DNA of 64,000 bases, taken from contig NC_081410.1 in assembly GCF_030272615.1 (NCBI RefSeq), positions 189,121,619-189,185,618 of the forward strand, given 5' to 3'. The stretch is from Cryptomeria japonica (Eukaryota > Streptophyta > Pinopsida > Cupressales > Cupressaceae). Under the pieces are notes generated by a model. It was not told the DNA's origin. It was given only the letters and a program-made list of their open reading frames with translations, and ran no database searches. Made by a program: the position numbers and the translations under genes. Each line of letters starts with the position of its first letter. The stretch's first letter is position 1. Positions 1-12,235 of this stretch are shown piece by piece.

Positions 1-911
1 GCTTGGAATGGTAAACTTATCACCTTGTCTTCATGAAAGGATTGGTAGGGTCCACATGATGCTTAGATAGAGCCGGGGGTTTGGGAGAGGTTACCAGGAT
101 AACCCAGGATGGGGGTCGGGACCTATGGAGGCCTACCTAGGGTAACCATCATAAGCCATGCAATGACACTCTCTCCTTAGAGTTACTAGTGTTTATGAGT
201 TGAGTCACATGGATGTTTGTGGAGTCATGTAATTATGTCATATTTGTCTTATTTTGCTTGCTTGAGGGTCTTCTACTATCTCCTAGCACGATGGGGTGGT
301 TCCATTTTGGGATCACATGGTCAGGTGGTAGTGCCACTTCCCATCGGATGTTCTGGATTGTATCTTCAGGCGAGGAAAGGCTTTGTTGGTGTTTCTTGGT
401 TCGTGGTTCATGTACCAGCTCATGTTCGTGATCATTGTTCAATGGAGACCTTGTGGTCATTGTATCAAACAATTATGTAACCTTGACATTGTAACTTTGT
501 AATCTGTGGTATTATTGGAAATCATGTATTTATGGATTTTGTAATATTATATCAGTGGAATGTATGTTAATTCAGTTGCTTTAATCTTTTGTATAAATGA
601 TCTATGAAAAAATAAATGCATTGGGATACTTAGATTCTTTCATTATGGGATATAGATGTATGAGTATGTTTAAAATTTAAGAATTTAATTTTTCCAAATT
701 AGATGGACAATTGGATTAACCATGGTGTTAATATAGTCTACAAATTAATCTTCATTGGTAACCCTTAGGAAATCATGTGTTAGACTTCCACTATGTTATT
801 AAACATGCAATTATTATAATTAATGCACTTAATTTTTATTTTTTTAAATATTTCACCCTTTAGTTGCCTAGTTGTGTTGTTTTCCTTTAGGGTTTCTGGC
901 GGGGCATTACA
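1..911 (+). mobile_element. 3' part of a giant gypsy-like LTR, cut by the window edge
   Basis: The segment ends GGGGCATTACA, and on the minus strand the 5.1-kb solo LTR at 15435-20528 ends in the related GGGTATTACA. Both carry a related block: CTCCTAGCACGATGGGGTGG near 282 resembles the complement of 17127-17155. A further block near 70-140 resembles 55170-55215 inside the solo LTR at 53325. No coding potential is visible beyond short chance frames. The start lies outside the window, so neither LTR length nor target duplication can be checked. Assignment to Ty3/gypsy is inference from size and terminal motif. Confidence 0.5.
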
Positions 912-1458
912 CAATGCATATCTAATAGCAGGATCATAAATATCATGGTATTCATCAGTGAAACCTGGTGTTTTAACCAGTTCGGTTAGGTACCTTTTTT
1001 TTCACTTGGCTTCCTGTTGAACTACTGCTTCCCATTTTCCCCGTCGTTGTTATTGTTAATAATTCAAAATAATGCTAGATACAAACCTGAAAATGTTAAC
1101 CCTCAAATTGGACCACGAGATTAAAAAAATTAAAAAAGGCGGGATGTGTTCTAGATTTTACCCAAAATTTCTATTTCACTAGATTGGTGCAGACAGTCTC
1201 TGTTGCAACTTGCATTCCTCAATCTAGTAGTTGTTTCAGAATCTCCCTTGAATTACCGGATTGTCCATGAAATGAAATACGATTATGATTTATGAGTCAC
1301 TTATTTTGAAAACTATGAAAAGTAAAAAATTAATACGTAGGGCAAAATATCTAGAATCATGTTGTAATTTTATTAATTATTATCAATATCTATTCGTCAC
1401 CGAAGGACAAAAAGTTCATTACTTCACCTTCAGTCTAAATTTTGAGGACATTAAATGT
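912..1458. other. Unassigned sequence between LTR tail and tandem array
   Basis: AT-rich, no convincing reading frame, no repeat partner elsewhere in the window that I could see. Contains a T-run near 990-1000. Confidence 0.4.
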
Positions 1459-2039
1459 AAAACATTGAATTCTAGGTGAAGTTCTCACAATTGTGTTCAC
1501 TTTCCACATTCGGGCCGAAATCCACCCTAAGTCGTTGATCTTTGCTCATCCAACGGACGATGGTACCTATTGTCAGATGTCGTGGGTCCCATGACTTCTA
1601 CCATTTTTCGAGCATGTCACCACACTTGAGTCACTTTTCGAGACTGTTTTTAAAGTTTGTTTAATCATTTTAAACTTCCGCCCGAAAAAGAGATTTATAG
1701 AATAAATTATATTTAATTAAATTTAAAATGTTCAATTTTGGGTGAAGTTCTCACAAATGTGTTCACTTCCCACATTTGGGCCAAAATCCACCCTAAGTCG
1801 TTGATATTTTCTCATCCAATGGATGATGGTACCTATTGTCAAATGTCGTGGGCCCCATGACTTCTGCCATTTTTTGGGCACGTCACCACACTCAAGTCAC
1901 TTTTCGTGACTCGGGACTATTTTTTAAGTCTATTTAATCATTTTAAACTTTCGCCTGAAAAAGAGCTTTATAGACTTAATTATATTTAATTAAATTTAAA
2001 ACATTCAATTCTGGGCGAAGTTCTCACAAATGTGTCCAT
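1459..2039 (+). repeat. Tandem array of ~265-bp units, left part
   Basis: Successive units begin GAAGTTCTCACAA at about 1478, 1742 and 2018, a spacing of roughly 264-275 bp. Each contains CCCACATTCGGGCC-like and CATCCAACGGACGATGG-like blocks followed by an AT-rich tail (TATATTTAATTAAATTTAAAA). The third unit is interrupted at 2039 by copia-1 and resumes at 9733. The unit resembles no protein-coding sequence. A diverged relative of the GGGCCGAAA...ATTGATC block lies at about 12617-12680. Confidence 0.85.
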
Positions 2040-3559
2040 TGATAGTTCTGATACTTAATGTAAGTACAGATCCAATAGCCAATAAGATGAGAGTGGGGGG
2101 TGAATCATACAAACTTAATCTTCCATAAAAATATTAGGTTCAACCTCAGTAACATATACTTCAGTAATATAACCAAAGCTGCTAAACATGCAAACTCAAA
2201 AGCATATAAATATCATAAACCTCATAACACCAGATTTAACGTGGAAACCCAAATAGGGAAAAACCATTGTGGGATTTCGGACCCACGAAGAAATATACTC
2301 TTCTAGAGTATGCTCGGTTAAAAGAAAATCCTGTTAAAGATTACAAACACATTGCTAGATGTGACCCAGTTAAGGGATTTCCCTTAGATCTGTTAGGATC
2401 TTCACCTTGTTAGAAGTGACCTTGTTAAAGGATTTCAAACACTCAATCAGAATGTCACCTTGCTAGAGGGTTTTACAAATAAGACTGTTAAGTCCACTCG
2501 GTTAAGAGATTTTCTGTCACTTCACAAAATAACAGTAATAAAATCTATTTGCAACTTCACATGTAAAATGCTAAAGCAGATTCTTATTTGCTCAATACAA
2601 TCTAGACATAGATCTAATCTTGTCCATCTGTTGGGCTTCTATACTCTATTATTCAAACAGGTCATCAAGCTTTTGTGCTCGGTAATCATTTTGTAGCATC
2701 CATGTGCATACATTTGCCCGCATACATTGTTTATCAATAGTTCCTTATTTATAAACAATTTGCCAACCACTTAATCTCCTTGATCACATTTCCCATGATC
2801 AATCATAGCCATCAGATCTTCAAACTTTGACCAGGTTCAATGTATCCTTCAATCTGAAAATGTTGTACCCTGCCTTGGAACTTGTGCTAGGGTATTGTAG
2901 TTCAATCTGAGCTGTAGATCTTCATGCCAATTTTCCTTTGCCATAGATTCATTAACAAAATTCATGCACGCCATACCAATCATTTAATCAGTTCCAGCTC
3001 ATCAACTTCCTTCATTAAATAATGCATGTAACCATTTAATGTATTCTGTTACAGCTCGGTTACAACTCGGTAACAACTCGGTAAATACTAAATTTCACTC
3101 AGTAGACATTCTGCCTTCATTAACCGACAGCAATAACCTTAGGGTTTACCAACTAGGTTCCTTAGGGTTTACCAACTAGGTTCCTTGCTCAGTAACATAT
3201 TATAGTATTATCCTTACAATTTACAACATATGTATGATGTTAACAAACTAAACATCATGATCTCATCATTGTCTGACTTAGTAATAGTTGCCCATTGAAT
3301 ACCTTATTCATCCCCTTATTCATCATATTCTTTCTGTGTCTTTACTAACATCTTTATACTCTTCAAATCATACTTCTCAAGATATGGCAACATCATACTG
3401 AATTAGAAAATCAATTTCTTGACATCAATGACAAAATAATAATATCAAGATAGTAAACATCCTTAATCTGTTATATCCATAATCATCAACAACCTTCTCT
3501 ATATCCTCATTGAAATTCCAACAATCTCCCATTGTCTGTTATAATGCCAAATGCCAACA
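2040..3559 (-). repeat. Copia-1 3' LTR
   Basis: 1520 bp, TG...CA, nearly identical to 8191-9732 (for example 2 differences in the 60 bp from 2221). The size difference from the right copy is largely an extra ~20 bp at about 9032-9052 in the right copy. Contains the motif TGGAAACCC-n5-GGGAAAAACC at about 2242-2265 and a run of CTCGGTAAC-like motifs at 3053-3085. Confidence 0.95.
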
Positions 3560-3952
3560 ATCTCCCCCTTTGGCATTGATGGCAAAATGAATTGATTTGA
3601 CCTTAAAAAGATTCGGATTGCTGTGATTCTAAAATGCTGAAATGCTCTCTTGCTGTCAACAGACTTCTCCCCCATACATTAGACTTATCCTATTTTCTTC
3701 AGTCGTTTTCTTCAGTTTCAGCCAAAAAATAAAGAATTAAAACATAATTTCTTCCTGTAGGAAGTGATTTCCTACTGTTGTGTATCAACTGAGTCTCAGT
3801 CAAAGCATTTTGTCTTCAATTCCTATTCCCTATATTTTATCTTGCATTATTTCCTGCACACCTTTAGAAAACATCCTAAAGTGTGTAAATCAGCATCAAC
3901 TCTTAAAAGATATTCGATAGAGTCATTGAATTGATGCTTTCACCAAACTCGG
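3560..3952 (-). promoter_or_regulatory. Copia-1 polypurine tract and 3' untranslated segment
   Basis: Directly inside the 3' LTR the minus strand reads CCAAAGGGGGAGAT (3560-3573), the expected plus-strand primer tract. The remaining ~380 bp to the RNase H frame have no coding potential. Confidence 0.8.
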
Positions 3953-5505
3953 TCAGTGAATAGAAGATAGAAGTAGGACCCCTAACTTACTTCTGAGATA
4001 TTCAAAAGTGTCCCTTGGTAGTGGCTTGGTAAAGATATCTACTATTTGTTCCTTTGTGCTAACATACTCCAACACCACTTTCTTCTCTTGAGCTTCTTCT
4101 CTAAGATAATGATATTTGATAGAGATGTGTTTTGTCTTAGAGTGCATAACAAGATTCTTCGAAATGTTAATGGCACTAGTATTGTCACAGAATATAGTTA
4201 CAGGCTCGGTAACTTTCTCATTTATATCTTCCAATAATTGTTTGATCCATGCTATGTTGGTACAATTCAATGCTGCAGCAACGTATTCAGCTTCTGTTGT
4301 TGACTATGAAACACATCCTTGTTTCTTGCTAAGCCAACTCACTAGTCTTTCTCCTAAAAAGAAAGCTCCTCCACTTGTGCTTTTCCTGTCATCAATGTTA
4401 CTTGCCCAATCTGCATTAGTATAAACTTTTAAATCAAAATCATTTCCTTTTTGATATACTAAGCCATAATCCTCTGTGCCTTTCAAGTATCTAAAAATTC
4501 TTTTGATTGTTGTCATGTGTGTTTCCTTAGGATCTGCAAAGAATCTTGAAACTATACCTACTGCATGTGCTATGTCTGGTCTGCTGTGAACAACATATTG
4601 TAGCTTTCCAATCATGGATCGGTAAAGTGTCTCATCAACAGATGTAGATTCATCATTCTTTGATAGTTTACAGTTGGTAGTCATAGGAGTACTTACTGGT
4701 TTTGAATCCTCCATTCCAAATTTCTTCAAAATTTCCTTTATGTACTTGGATTGAGTAATGAAAATCTCATTTTTCATTTGCAGTATCTGTAAACCTATAA
4801 AATACTTTATCTCACCGATTAATGACATCTCAAATTCTTTTCTCATTTCATTTCCAAAGTTCTTACATAGAGAGTCATTTCCACAAAATATAATATCATC
4901 AACAAATATGGCTGAGATCGGTATTCCATTTTCATCATTCTTCGGTACATATTGTTGTTCTCACTTGTCCTTATAAAACCAATCTTAATCAAATAAGAGT
5001 GCAATCTTTCATACCATGCTCTAGGTGCTTGTTTCAGACAATATAATGCTTTGTTCAATTTACATACCTGATCTTTATTATTGTCTTCAACAAATCCTTC
5101 AGGTTGTTCAATAAAAGCTTCTTCTTCTAATATTCCATTCAGAAATGCAGATTTGACATCCATTTGATATACCTTGAATTTTTTGAAAGCAGCATATGCC
5201 AACAATGTTCTTACTCCTTCAAGTCTAGCCACAGGTGTAAAATTTTCACCATAATCAATTCCTTCTTCTTGAGCATAACCTTTGCAAACTAGTCTTGCTT
5301 TATTTCGAATGACCTCACCTTTTTCATTTAGCTTGTTTCTGAAAATTCACTTTGTACCGATTACATTTTTGTCCTTTGGTCTTGGGATTAGTGTCCATGT
5401 GTCATTCTTCTTGATTTGATCAATCTCTTCTGTCATAGCATTTAACCAATCTTCACTGTTAAATGCCTCTTTCACTATTCTCGGTTCAAATGCAGATAAC
5501 AAACA
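3953..5505 (-). pseudogene. Copia-1 reverse transcriptase and RNase H (broken)
   Basis: Read right to left, the Ty1/copia RT has [11 protein letters not shown] (catalytic Asp intact, ~5145-5165), then [12 protein letters not shown]. The polymerase box FVDDIIF lies at about 4885-4910. The connection and RNase H follow, with YTNADWASN-like, CDNTSAINISKN and STKEQIVDIFTKPLP at the end. Breaks: a stop at a conserved Trp near 5347, a frameshift around 4930-4990 before the FVDD box, and a TAG near 4302-4304 inside RNase H. The domain order is standard; the enzyme cannot be made as one polypeptide. Confidence 0.92.
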
Positions 5506-5511
5506 TGTGAT

Positions 5512-6600
5512 CTATCTCAGTTTGTTCCTTGTCATCACTGGATCATCCTTATCTCCTATAATCTGACTTGGTGCATGATGCCTTCTAGCATACTTGGCTA
5601 ATATAGGCTCGATAGGTTCTATATGATCTTCTTCATCACTCGGTAACTGGATATTTTCTTCAATAGTTTTCTCGGTAAAACTTGTCGATTGAACATAGAC
5701 AAATTCATCATAATCTTCTGGTTCTTTGGAATTTCCTTCATCATTTCTTTCTGCAAATTTGTCAATTTTCACATTTGCACTTTCTACTATTTTGTTAGAT
5801 GATTTGATCAGACATTTAAATGCTTTGCTTCTAGAAGAATAACCTAGAAATGTTCCTTCTTCACTTTTCTAATCAAACTTGCCATTTCTATCATCTTTGT
5901 GTACATAGCATCTACTTCCAAAGATTTTAAAATAAATTACATTAGGTTTCTTGTCATACCAGATTTCATATGGTGTCTTCAAAGTACCTTTCTTCAGTTG
6001 TACTCGGTTCAGGGTGTAAACAGTTGTGCTTATTGCTTCTCTCCAAAATGTTTGTGGCACTTTCTTTTCAATCATCAGGGTTCTGGCACAATCCACAATA
6101 GATCTATTTCTTCTCTCAGCTATTCCATTTTGCTATGGAGTTCTCAGTGCAAAGACTTGTCTTTTAATACCATGATCATTGCAGAATAAGTTGAACTCAT
6201 CAGATGTGAACTCTCCTCCTCTATCTAATCTAAGACATTTCAATTGTCTCCTTGTTTCATTTTCAACTCTCACCTTGTACCATTTAAACATTTGAAAAGC
6301 TTCTGATTTTTCTTTTAAAAACATAACTGACATCATCCTTGAATAGTCATCCACAAATAATATGAAATATTTATCACCATAATAACTTTGAACTTTCATA
6401 GGACCACAAAGATCAGTGTGCACAAGATCTAAATTCCCTTAGAAGTGTAAGAATTACTTGTAAAGCTTGATCTTGTCATCTTACCCATCTGGCATCCTCG
6501 GCACATAGCATTCTCAGTCTTTTCAAGACTCGGTAGACCTCTTACTCCGTGCTTCTTACTTATTTTGATCAAATTATCAAAATTTACATGACAAAACCTT
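5512..6600 (-). pseudogene. Copia-1 integrase (broken)
   Basis: The core begins with HTDLCGPMK near 6410, keeping the first catalytic Asp. DDYSRM follows, then LDRGGEFTSDEF (second Asp), and ERRNRS-like sequence with the catalytic Glu near 6105-6120. Downstream is the GSRCYVHKDD block of the integrase C-terminal region (to 5869) and the variable acidic linker to RT (5512-5772). A TAG replaces the conserved Gln in TP-Q-NG near 6134, and further stops lie near 5870 and 6440. The zinc-binding HHCC part lies in 6430-6600 but is disrupted. Confidence 0.88.
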
Positions 6601-6605
6601 TTATG

Positions 6606-7060
6606 TCATAACCAGGTATCATCTATATTTGCATACAGACACTTGTTCTGAGTTGAGTCAAGGTGAAATGTGTTACCTTTTGTTTGTGTCCCGGTAGCAG
6701 CTAACTTTCCATTCTTGTCATGAACTTTGACAATTCCCTTCTGAAATTCTATTCGGTAACTTGTATTGTTTAGTTGTGCTACACTCAACAAATTGTATTT
6801 CAAACCTTCAACCCAATAAACATCATTGCATCTTGCCTTGTCAAGAAGTGTTATAGATCCTTTACCTTTCACCAGATATGGTGCATCATTACCAAATCTT
6901 ACATAGCCTCCATCATAATCTTATAACATAACAAACTTGTGTTTATCACCTATAATATGATGTGAGCATCCACTATCTATGATCCAAGAATCATTAGTAT
7001 TTACGTGAGATATTAGGGCTTTTTCTTCATACCTTTCTTCATCTGATCCATCTTTGATAG
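6606..7060 (-). pseudogene. Copia-1 protease and gag-pre-integrase region (broken)
   Basis: The minus strand shows WIIDSGCSHHI with the Asp-Ser-Gly active site at 6969-6977, the hallmark of the Ty1/copia aspartic protease. An in-frame TAA interrupts it near 6920. The region then continues into an open frame (6606-6872) with VYWVEGLKYNLLSVAQL, the conserved block just before integrase. Confidence 0.88.
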
Positions 7061-7187
7061 CCACATAAACTACTTCCTCTGTATCAATTTCATCTGATTT
7101 ATCATCATTGGATTCCTCGTCAGCTATTAAGCATGTCTTTTTATCTCTTCTTCTGAAGTCTCGGTGTCCTTTGTAATGATTGTCTTT

Positions 7188-8066
7188 CTATCTATCATCT
7201 CGGTAATCTCTCTTTTTAGTAGATTCTTTATCGGGATAGTTAGAAGCCATATGTCCTATCTTATCACAATTGAAACATTTCAAAGGTAGTTTTCCTTTAT
7301 ACTTACCTTTGCCTCTCGGTAACCTTCTGGCTAATAGTGCTTCAAACTCTTCCTGCTTTCTGATTTCCTCATATAGTTTGTGTACTTCTTCCATGTTCTT
7401 ATGAAATCTTTCACTTGCTCCACTGTGATCTCCTTCAGAGTACTTATACTTTCTTTCATTGTAATCATTAGATTCATCAAGATGAAAAGAACTAAATGCA
7501 GATTCAACTTTATTTACCAAAGATCCACTGTTATCAAAGTTACTTAACTCAAATGCATGTAGCTTACCAATAGTAGCATCTAAAGAAACTGGCATATTAG
7601 GTACATACCTCAATTCATTGATTGCAAAGACTCAGATTACATAAGCCGGTAGAAGGGTTCTTAACAACTTACTTGTTATATCCTTTTCTTCAATAGTTCC
7701 ACCCGCTCCTTTGATTTGATTGACAATCTCCTTTAGTCTTGTACTGTACTGAGTTATGTTCTCACCTTCATTCATCCTCATAGATTCAAGTTGTCCTCTT
7801 AGACTATCTACTTTTTCTCTTTGAACATGTTCATCTCCTCCATATACTGATATGAGCTTATCCCACATAGCCTTTGTATCATTGCAACCTTCTAGATCAT
7901 TAAACTCTGAGTCGGTCAATGCAGATGTTATTTCAATCATTGTTTGGATATGTTCTTGCTTTGCCTTTATCTCTTCCATTGTCAATGGATAGGTGCTCGA
8001 TGTGATGAAATCATTCTCCAGATAATATACAGCATATTCTCCAACTCCTGATAGGTGCAGCTTCAT
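7188..8066 (-). pseudogene. Copia-1 gag (broken)
   Basis: Two frames in tandem, 7632-8066 and 7188-7613, are separated by a break near 7615-7632. The first resembles the UBN2/gag capsid region (LISVYGGDEHVQREKVDSL). The second ends with a zinc knuckle CFNCDKIGHMASNY at about 7235-7275. The last zinc ligand Cys is Tyr, so the CCHC box is degenerate. The role in an active element would be RNA binding and particle assembly. The sequence from 8067 to the primer site has no clean start. Confidence 0.85.
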
Positions 8067-8176
8067 CCTTTTCTGCCATGTAGAGAAACTTGACTTGTTC
8101 AGCTTCTATGCATTCCTCTTATACATCTTTGGATCTTTGCCTCAAGTACCTTTAAACTTTTCTTCCGATGTCCAAA

Positions 8177-8188
8177 GCTCTTATACCA
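8177..8188 (-). promoter_or_regulatory. Copia-1 primer binding site
   Basis: The minus strand reads TGGTATAAGAGC two bases inside the 5' LTR. It differs by one base from TGGTATCAGAGC, the complement of the 3' end of plant initiator Met-tRNA and usual for Ty1/copia. Confidence 0.85.
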
Positions 8189-8190
8189 AT

Positions 8191-9732
8191 TGATAGTTCT
8201 GATACTTAATGTAAGTACAGATCCAATAGCCAATAAGATGAGAGGGGGAGGTGAATCATACAAACTTAATCTTCCAAAAAACATTAGTTTCAACCTCGGT
8301 AACATATACTTCAGTAATATAACAACAACTGCTAAACATGCAAACTCAAAAGCATATAAATATCATAAACCTCATAACACCAGATTTAACGTGGAAACCC
8401 AAATAGGGAAAAACCACTGTGGGATTTCAGACCCACTAAGAAATATACTCTTCTAGAGTATGCTCGGTTAAAAGCAAATCCTGTTAAAGATTACAAACAC
8501 ATTGCTAGATGTGACCCGGTTAAGGGATTTCCCTTAGATCTGTTAGGATCTTCACCTTGTTAGAAGTGACCTTGTTAAAGGATTTCAAACACTCAATCAG
8601 AATGTCACCTTGCTAGAGGGTTTTACAAATAAGACTGTTAAGTCCACTCGGTTAAGAGATTTTCTGTCACTTCACAAAATAACAGTAATAAAATCTATCT
8701 GTAACTTCACATCTAAAATGCTAAAGCAGATTCTTATTTGCTCAATACAATCTAGACATAGAAGTAATCTTGTCCATATGTTGGGCTTCTATACTCTATT
8801 ATTCAAACAGGTCTTCAAGCTTTTGTGCTTGGTAATCATTTTGTAGCATCCCTGTGCATACATTTGCCTGCATACATTGTTTATCAATAGTTCCCTATTT
8901 ATAAACAATTCGCCAACCGCTTAATCTCCTTGATCACATTTCCCATGATCAATCATAGCCATCAGATCTTCAAACTTTGACCAAGTTCAACGTATCCTTC
9001 GATCTGAAAATGTTTTACCCTGCCTTGTAACTTGAATACATTTCTTGGAACTTGTGCTAGGGTATTGTGGTTCAATCTGAGTTGTAGATCTTCATGCTGA
9101 TTTTCCTTTTCCATAGATTCATTAACAAACTTCATGCACGGCATACCAATCATTTAATCAGTTCCAGCTCATTAGCTTCCTTCATTAAATAATGCATGTA
9201 ACCATTTAATGTATTCTGTTACAGCTCAGTTACAACTCGGTAACAACTCGGTAAATACTAAATTTCACTCGGTAGACATTCTGCCTTCATTAACCGATAG
9301 CGATAACCTTAGGGTTTACCAACTAGGTTCCTTAGGGTTTACCGACTAGGTTCCTTGCTCGGTAACATAGTATAGTATTATCCTTACAATTTACAACATA
9401 TGTATGATGTTAAAACAATCTAAACATCATGATCTCATCATTGTCTGACTCAGTAATAGTTGCCCATTGAATACCTTATTCGTCCCCTTATTCATCATAT
9501 TCTTTCTGTGTCTTTTACCAACATCTTTATACTCTTCAAATCATACTTCTCAAGATATGGCAACATCATACTAAATTAGAAAATCAATTTCTTGACATCA
9601 ATGACAAAATAATTTTATCAAGATAGTAAACATCCTTAATCAGTTATATCCATAATCATCAACAACCTTCTCAATATCCTTATTGAAATGCCAACAATCT
9701 CCCATTGTCTGTTATAATGCCAAATGCCAACA
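8191..9732 (-). repeat. Copia-1 5' LTR
   Basis: 1542 bp, TG...CA, partner of 2040-3559. On the minus strand it is the upstream LTR and would hold the element promoter. Confidence 0.95.
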
Positions 9733-10080
9733 TCCACTTCCCACATTCAGGCTGAAATCTACCTTGCTCATCCAACGAGCGATGGTACCTATTGTCAGAT
9801 GTCGTGGGTCCCATGACTTCTGCCATTTTTTGCGCACGTCACCAAACTCATGTCGCTTTTCGGGACTATTTTTTAAGTCTGTTTAATCATTTAAAATTTA
9901 AAATTTCCACCCGAAAAAGAGCTTTATAGACTTAATTATATTTAATTAAATTTAAAACGTTCAATTTCGAGTGAACTTCTCACAAAAGTGTTCACTTCCC
10001 ACATTTGGGCCAAAAAAGTCATTGATCTTTGCTCATCCAACGGACGATGGTACCTGTTGTCAGATGTCATGGGTCCCATA
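9733..10080 (+). repeat. Tandem array of ~265-bp units, right part
   Basis: Continues the unit interrupted at 2039 (TCCACTTCCCACATTCAGG). It then enters a further unit at about 9972, which stops after GGGTCCCATA at 10080. One unit lacks the CCACCCTAAG segment. Confidence 0.85.
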
Positions 10081-10776
10081 ATAAGAGACATTTAAAGTTG
10101 TGCAATAGTTTGAGATAACTATTAAATATAACGTTAATATTATTTGTAAAAATATTAAATTCAAAAATAGTATAGAACATGAAACTTAGTTTCTAGAATG
10201 AAAAAATAACTAAATAAAAATATAAATTTTGATATACAATGTGAAAGGTAAAAGTTTAATATAAAAAAGAAAACATTCAATATTAAATCTAAAATATTAA
10301 TTTAAAGTTTAACAAAATTGATTAAAAATATGTTTACGATATATAATTTTAAAAAATAGTTTAAAAATATATATAAAAGTTCAACATAAATTTTAATTTA
10401 ATTTAATTTAATAAATAAATAAAGGCTAAAAATATATATAAAAGTTCAACATAAATTTAGTTTAATATTAATTTTAATTTAATATAATTTTATTGATAGA
10501 TAATGTGGTGAATCTTATTGATAAGCCTGCACCTCCTAAGGACCTATGCAATATGCATTACCTTTGATCCTAGAATCCTAGTGAGACTATTGAAATTTGA
10601 AACACTTGATGGCCCACTATAAGTCTATATATCACCTACAAAGATCAAAGACATACTCTCACAAGGGGTTCTCATTGATGACTGATCCAACGTGTATGGT
10701 GAATGTAATAAGTTAACAATATCTTTATACTTTACAATTGCATGAAGTAACATATTGATATGATAAATTTGATTTA
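10081..10776. other. AT-rich unassigned sequence
   Basis: 10081-10500 is very AT-rich with a duplicated AAATATATATAAAAGTTCAACATAAATTT block (about 10366-10395 and 10428-10455). 10500-10776 may be the degenerate upstream part of the gypsy fragment that follows, but I cannot assign it. Confidence 0.4.
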
Positions 10777-11085
10777 GTGGTTAAGATCTTATATGGTTTC
10801 TCTTGTCCTACTATAGGTTCTATTACTCTTCCTGTTACGGTTGGTACTAAGTGCTTAGATGTCATTTTTGCTATCATTCCTAAAACCTACTTCAGATCAA
10901 TTTTGTGTGAAGTTGGGACATCCTTGCCCTTGGTTCTCTTCCATGAAAGTGATCCCATCTACCCTTCATAAATGTCTCAAATTTCTTCATTATGACAAAA
11001 TCTTAACTATAAATCATAGCATGTACCCAATACCAACCCATGCATGCACTAGTTCAAAACTTCAACAACAAGTAAGTTGGTCTTT
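10777..11085 (+). pseudogene. Ty3/gypsy aspartic-protease-region fragment
   Basis: Two overlapping frames join into one recognisable stretch. Frame 1 has GSITLPVTVGTKCLDV from about 10818. Frame 2 continues with SDQFCVKLGHPC and HKCLKFLHYDKILTINHS to about 11020. This pattern is the end of the retropepsin and the linker before RT in plant Ty3/gypsy (Tat-like) elements as I remember them. One frameshift lies near 10870-10895. No RT follows, so it is an isolated scrap. Family assignment is from memory of motif layout. Confidence 0.5.
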
Positions 11086-11179
11086 TAGTTTTGATTCACT
11101 TATTTTTCACGAGATAAACTTCTTTTTTATATATATTTATAAAATTATAATCAACCATAATCAATGTACAAATAATTAA

Positions 11180-11645
11180 TGGAACGAACTGAATTTTTTT
11201 ATATATATATTAAATATAGAGGAAGAAGCATTACATAAAAAAGATCACAGTATTAAATTTATTTCCATTGTTTAACAAAATATTGAAATAATGTAGCTCA
11301 TGGACAAAAAGCATTTGAAAAAATTTCATTAATAAAAATGAAATAGAATTATAGAAAGCATTTTTATATCCATAAGACTCTAAGAGGAAAACTGAAACAA
11401 ACTGGAATTTGAAAAATTATCATTAATATTTATGCTTTGGAAATTTACAATTTTTATGTCTAAGACTTAAGTCCCTCAAAAACTTAAAAGCCAAAATGAG
11501 TGAGCCACTAAGCCTGATATGTTTCAAGGACATAGGCAAAAAAAAAAACTACTAGGGGGTCGGGGCTAGGGCACATGTAGTGGATGATTTACAACTTTGC
11601 CCTAAGAATCTGGCCCTCCTTCCATGTAGAATTCTTCAGATAGCA
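11180..11645. other. Unassigned AT-rich sequence
   Basis: No reading frame or repeat recognised. A poly-A run sits near 11530-11540. Confidence 0.4.
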
Positions 11646-11658
11646 TAAGATGAGAGAA

Positions 11659-12177
11659 TTATTCAAGCCACATGTAGTTTGGAAAGTCGTCCAGGAGCAA
11701 CCATTTCCGAAGGAAGTCCCTGCCAATCCGCACCCATTTGTTGTGACGCATCAAGTGCTCCGCATTCAAGTTCAAGAGAAATGGTTGCCTGGCCACTAGC
11801 ATTATTTGGTCAGGGAGGAGAAGCTTGGATAATTCACTCGCCCAAGGGATCCCCACCCCTACTTCTGCAAGGATGACAACAGTAATATCATCTCCAAGGA
11901 AGTCTTCCTTAAAAACCTTCCTCAACAACATCAGCATATCCACCTTGTCTCCTCCAAGGTCCAGAAGAGATGCCAAGAACTGGGATGTAATGTCCATGTT
12001 AACACGATATCTATTTTTGTTTCATAGAAACTCTCTACCCAGCACCATCTGCATAGCCTCATTGGTGAACGACCTAACCTCCTTGCAGACTAATTGGAGG
12101 GTTGGGTCTCTAACGAAGCCCAGAAAGACCCTCTGGTCCTCTACAAAAATGCTTCTCAAGCGGATGGGAGTGTCCAT
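11659..12177 (-). pseudogene. Unrecognised protein fragment (copy A of a paralogous pair)
   Basis: From an ATG at 12175-12177 (MDTPIRLRSIFVEDQRVFLG) the frame runs about 172 codons to the stop at 11659. It is broken once by a TGA near 12024-12026, in ...GREFL*NKNRYRVN. Codon usage and hydrophobic-charged alternation look coding. The segment FLASLLDLGGDKVDMLMLL and KVFKEDFLGDDITVV is matched by FLVSLLDLGEEIVQALILL and LVFKEGVLLDEINLVV at 14116-14373 on the other strand. I do not recognise the family. A transposon-encoded gene is the most economical guess because two diverged copies lie 2 kb apart among transposon debris. Confidence 0.55.
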
Positions 12178-12235
12178 CTTGAGAAATCAGATTAACAAAT
12201 TAAACAACCTGAGCCTATGAACCTAAACCAGAGGA

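Larger units (their letters stand above)
2040..9732 (-). mobile_element. Copia-1: complete but decayed Ty1/copia retrotransposon
   Basis: Two LTRs (2040-3559 and 8191-9732) start TG and end CA and flank a 4.6-kb body on the minus strand. The body has gag, protease, integrase, reverse transcriptase and RNase H in the Ty1/copia order. A Met-tRNA-type primer site abuts the right (5') LTR and a polypurine tract the left (3') LTR. Flanks are TCCAT (2035-2039) and TCCAC (9733-9737), a 5-bp target duplication with one change. Removing the element rejoins the tandem-repeat unit. Coding is broken by several stops and frameshifts, so it is not autonomous. Confidence 0.95.
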
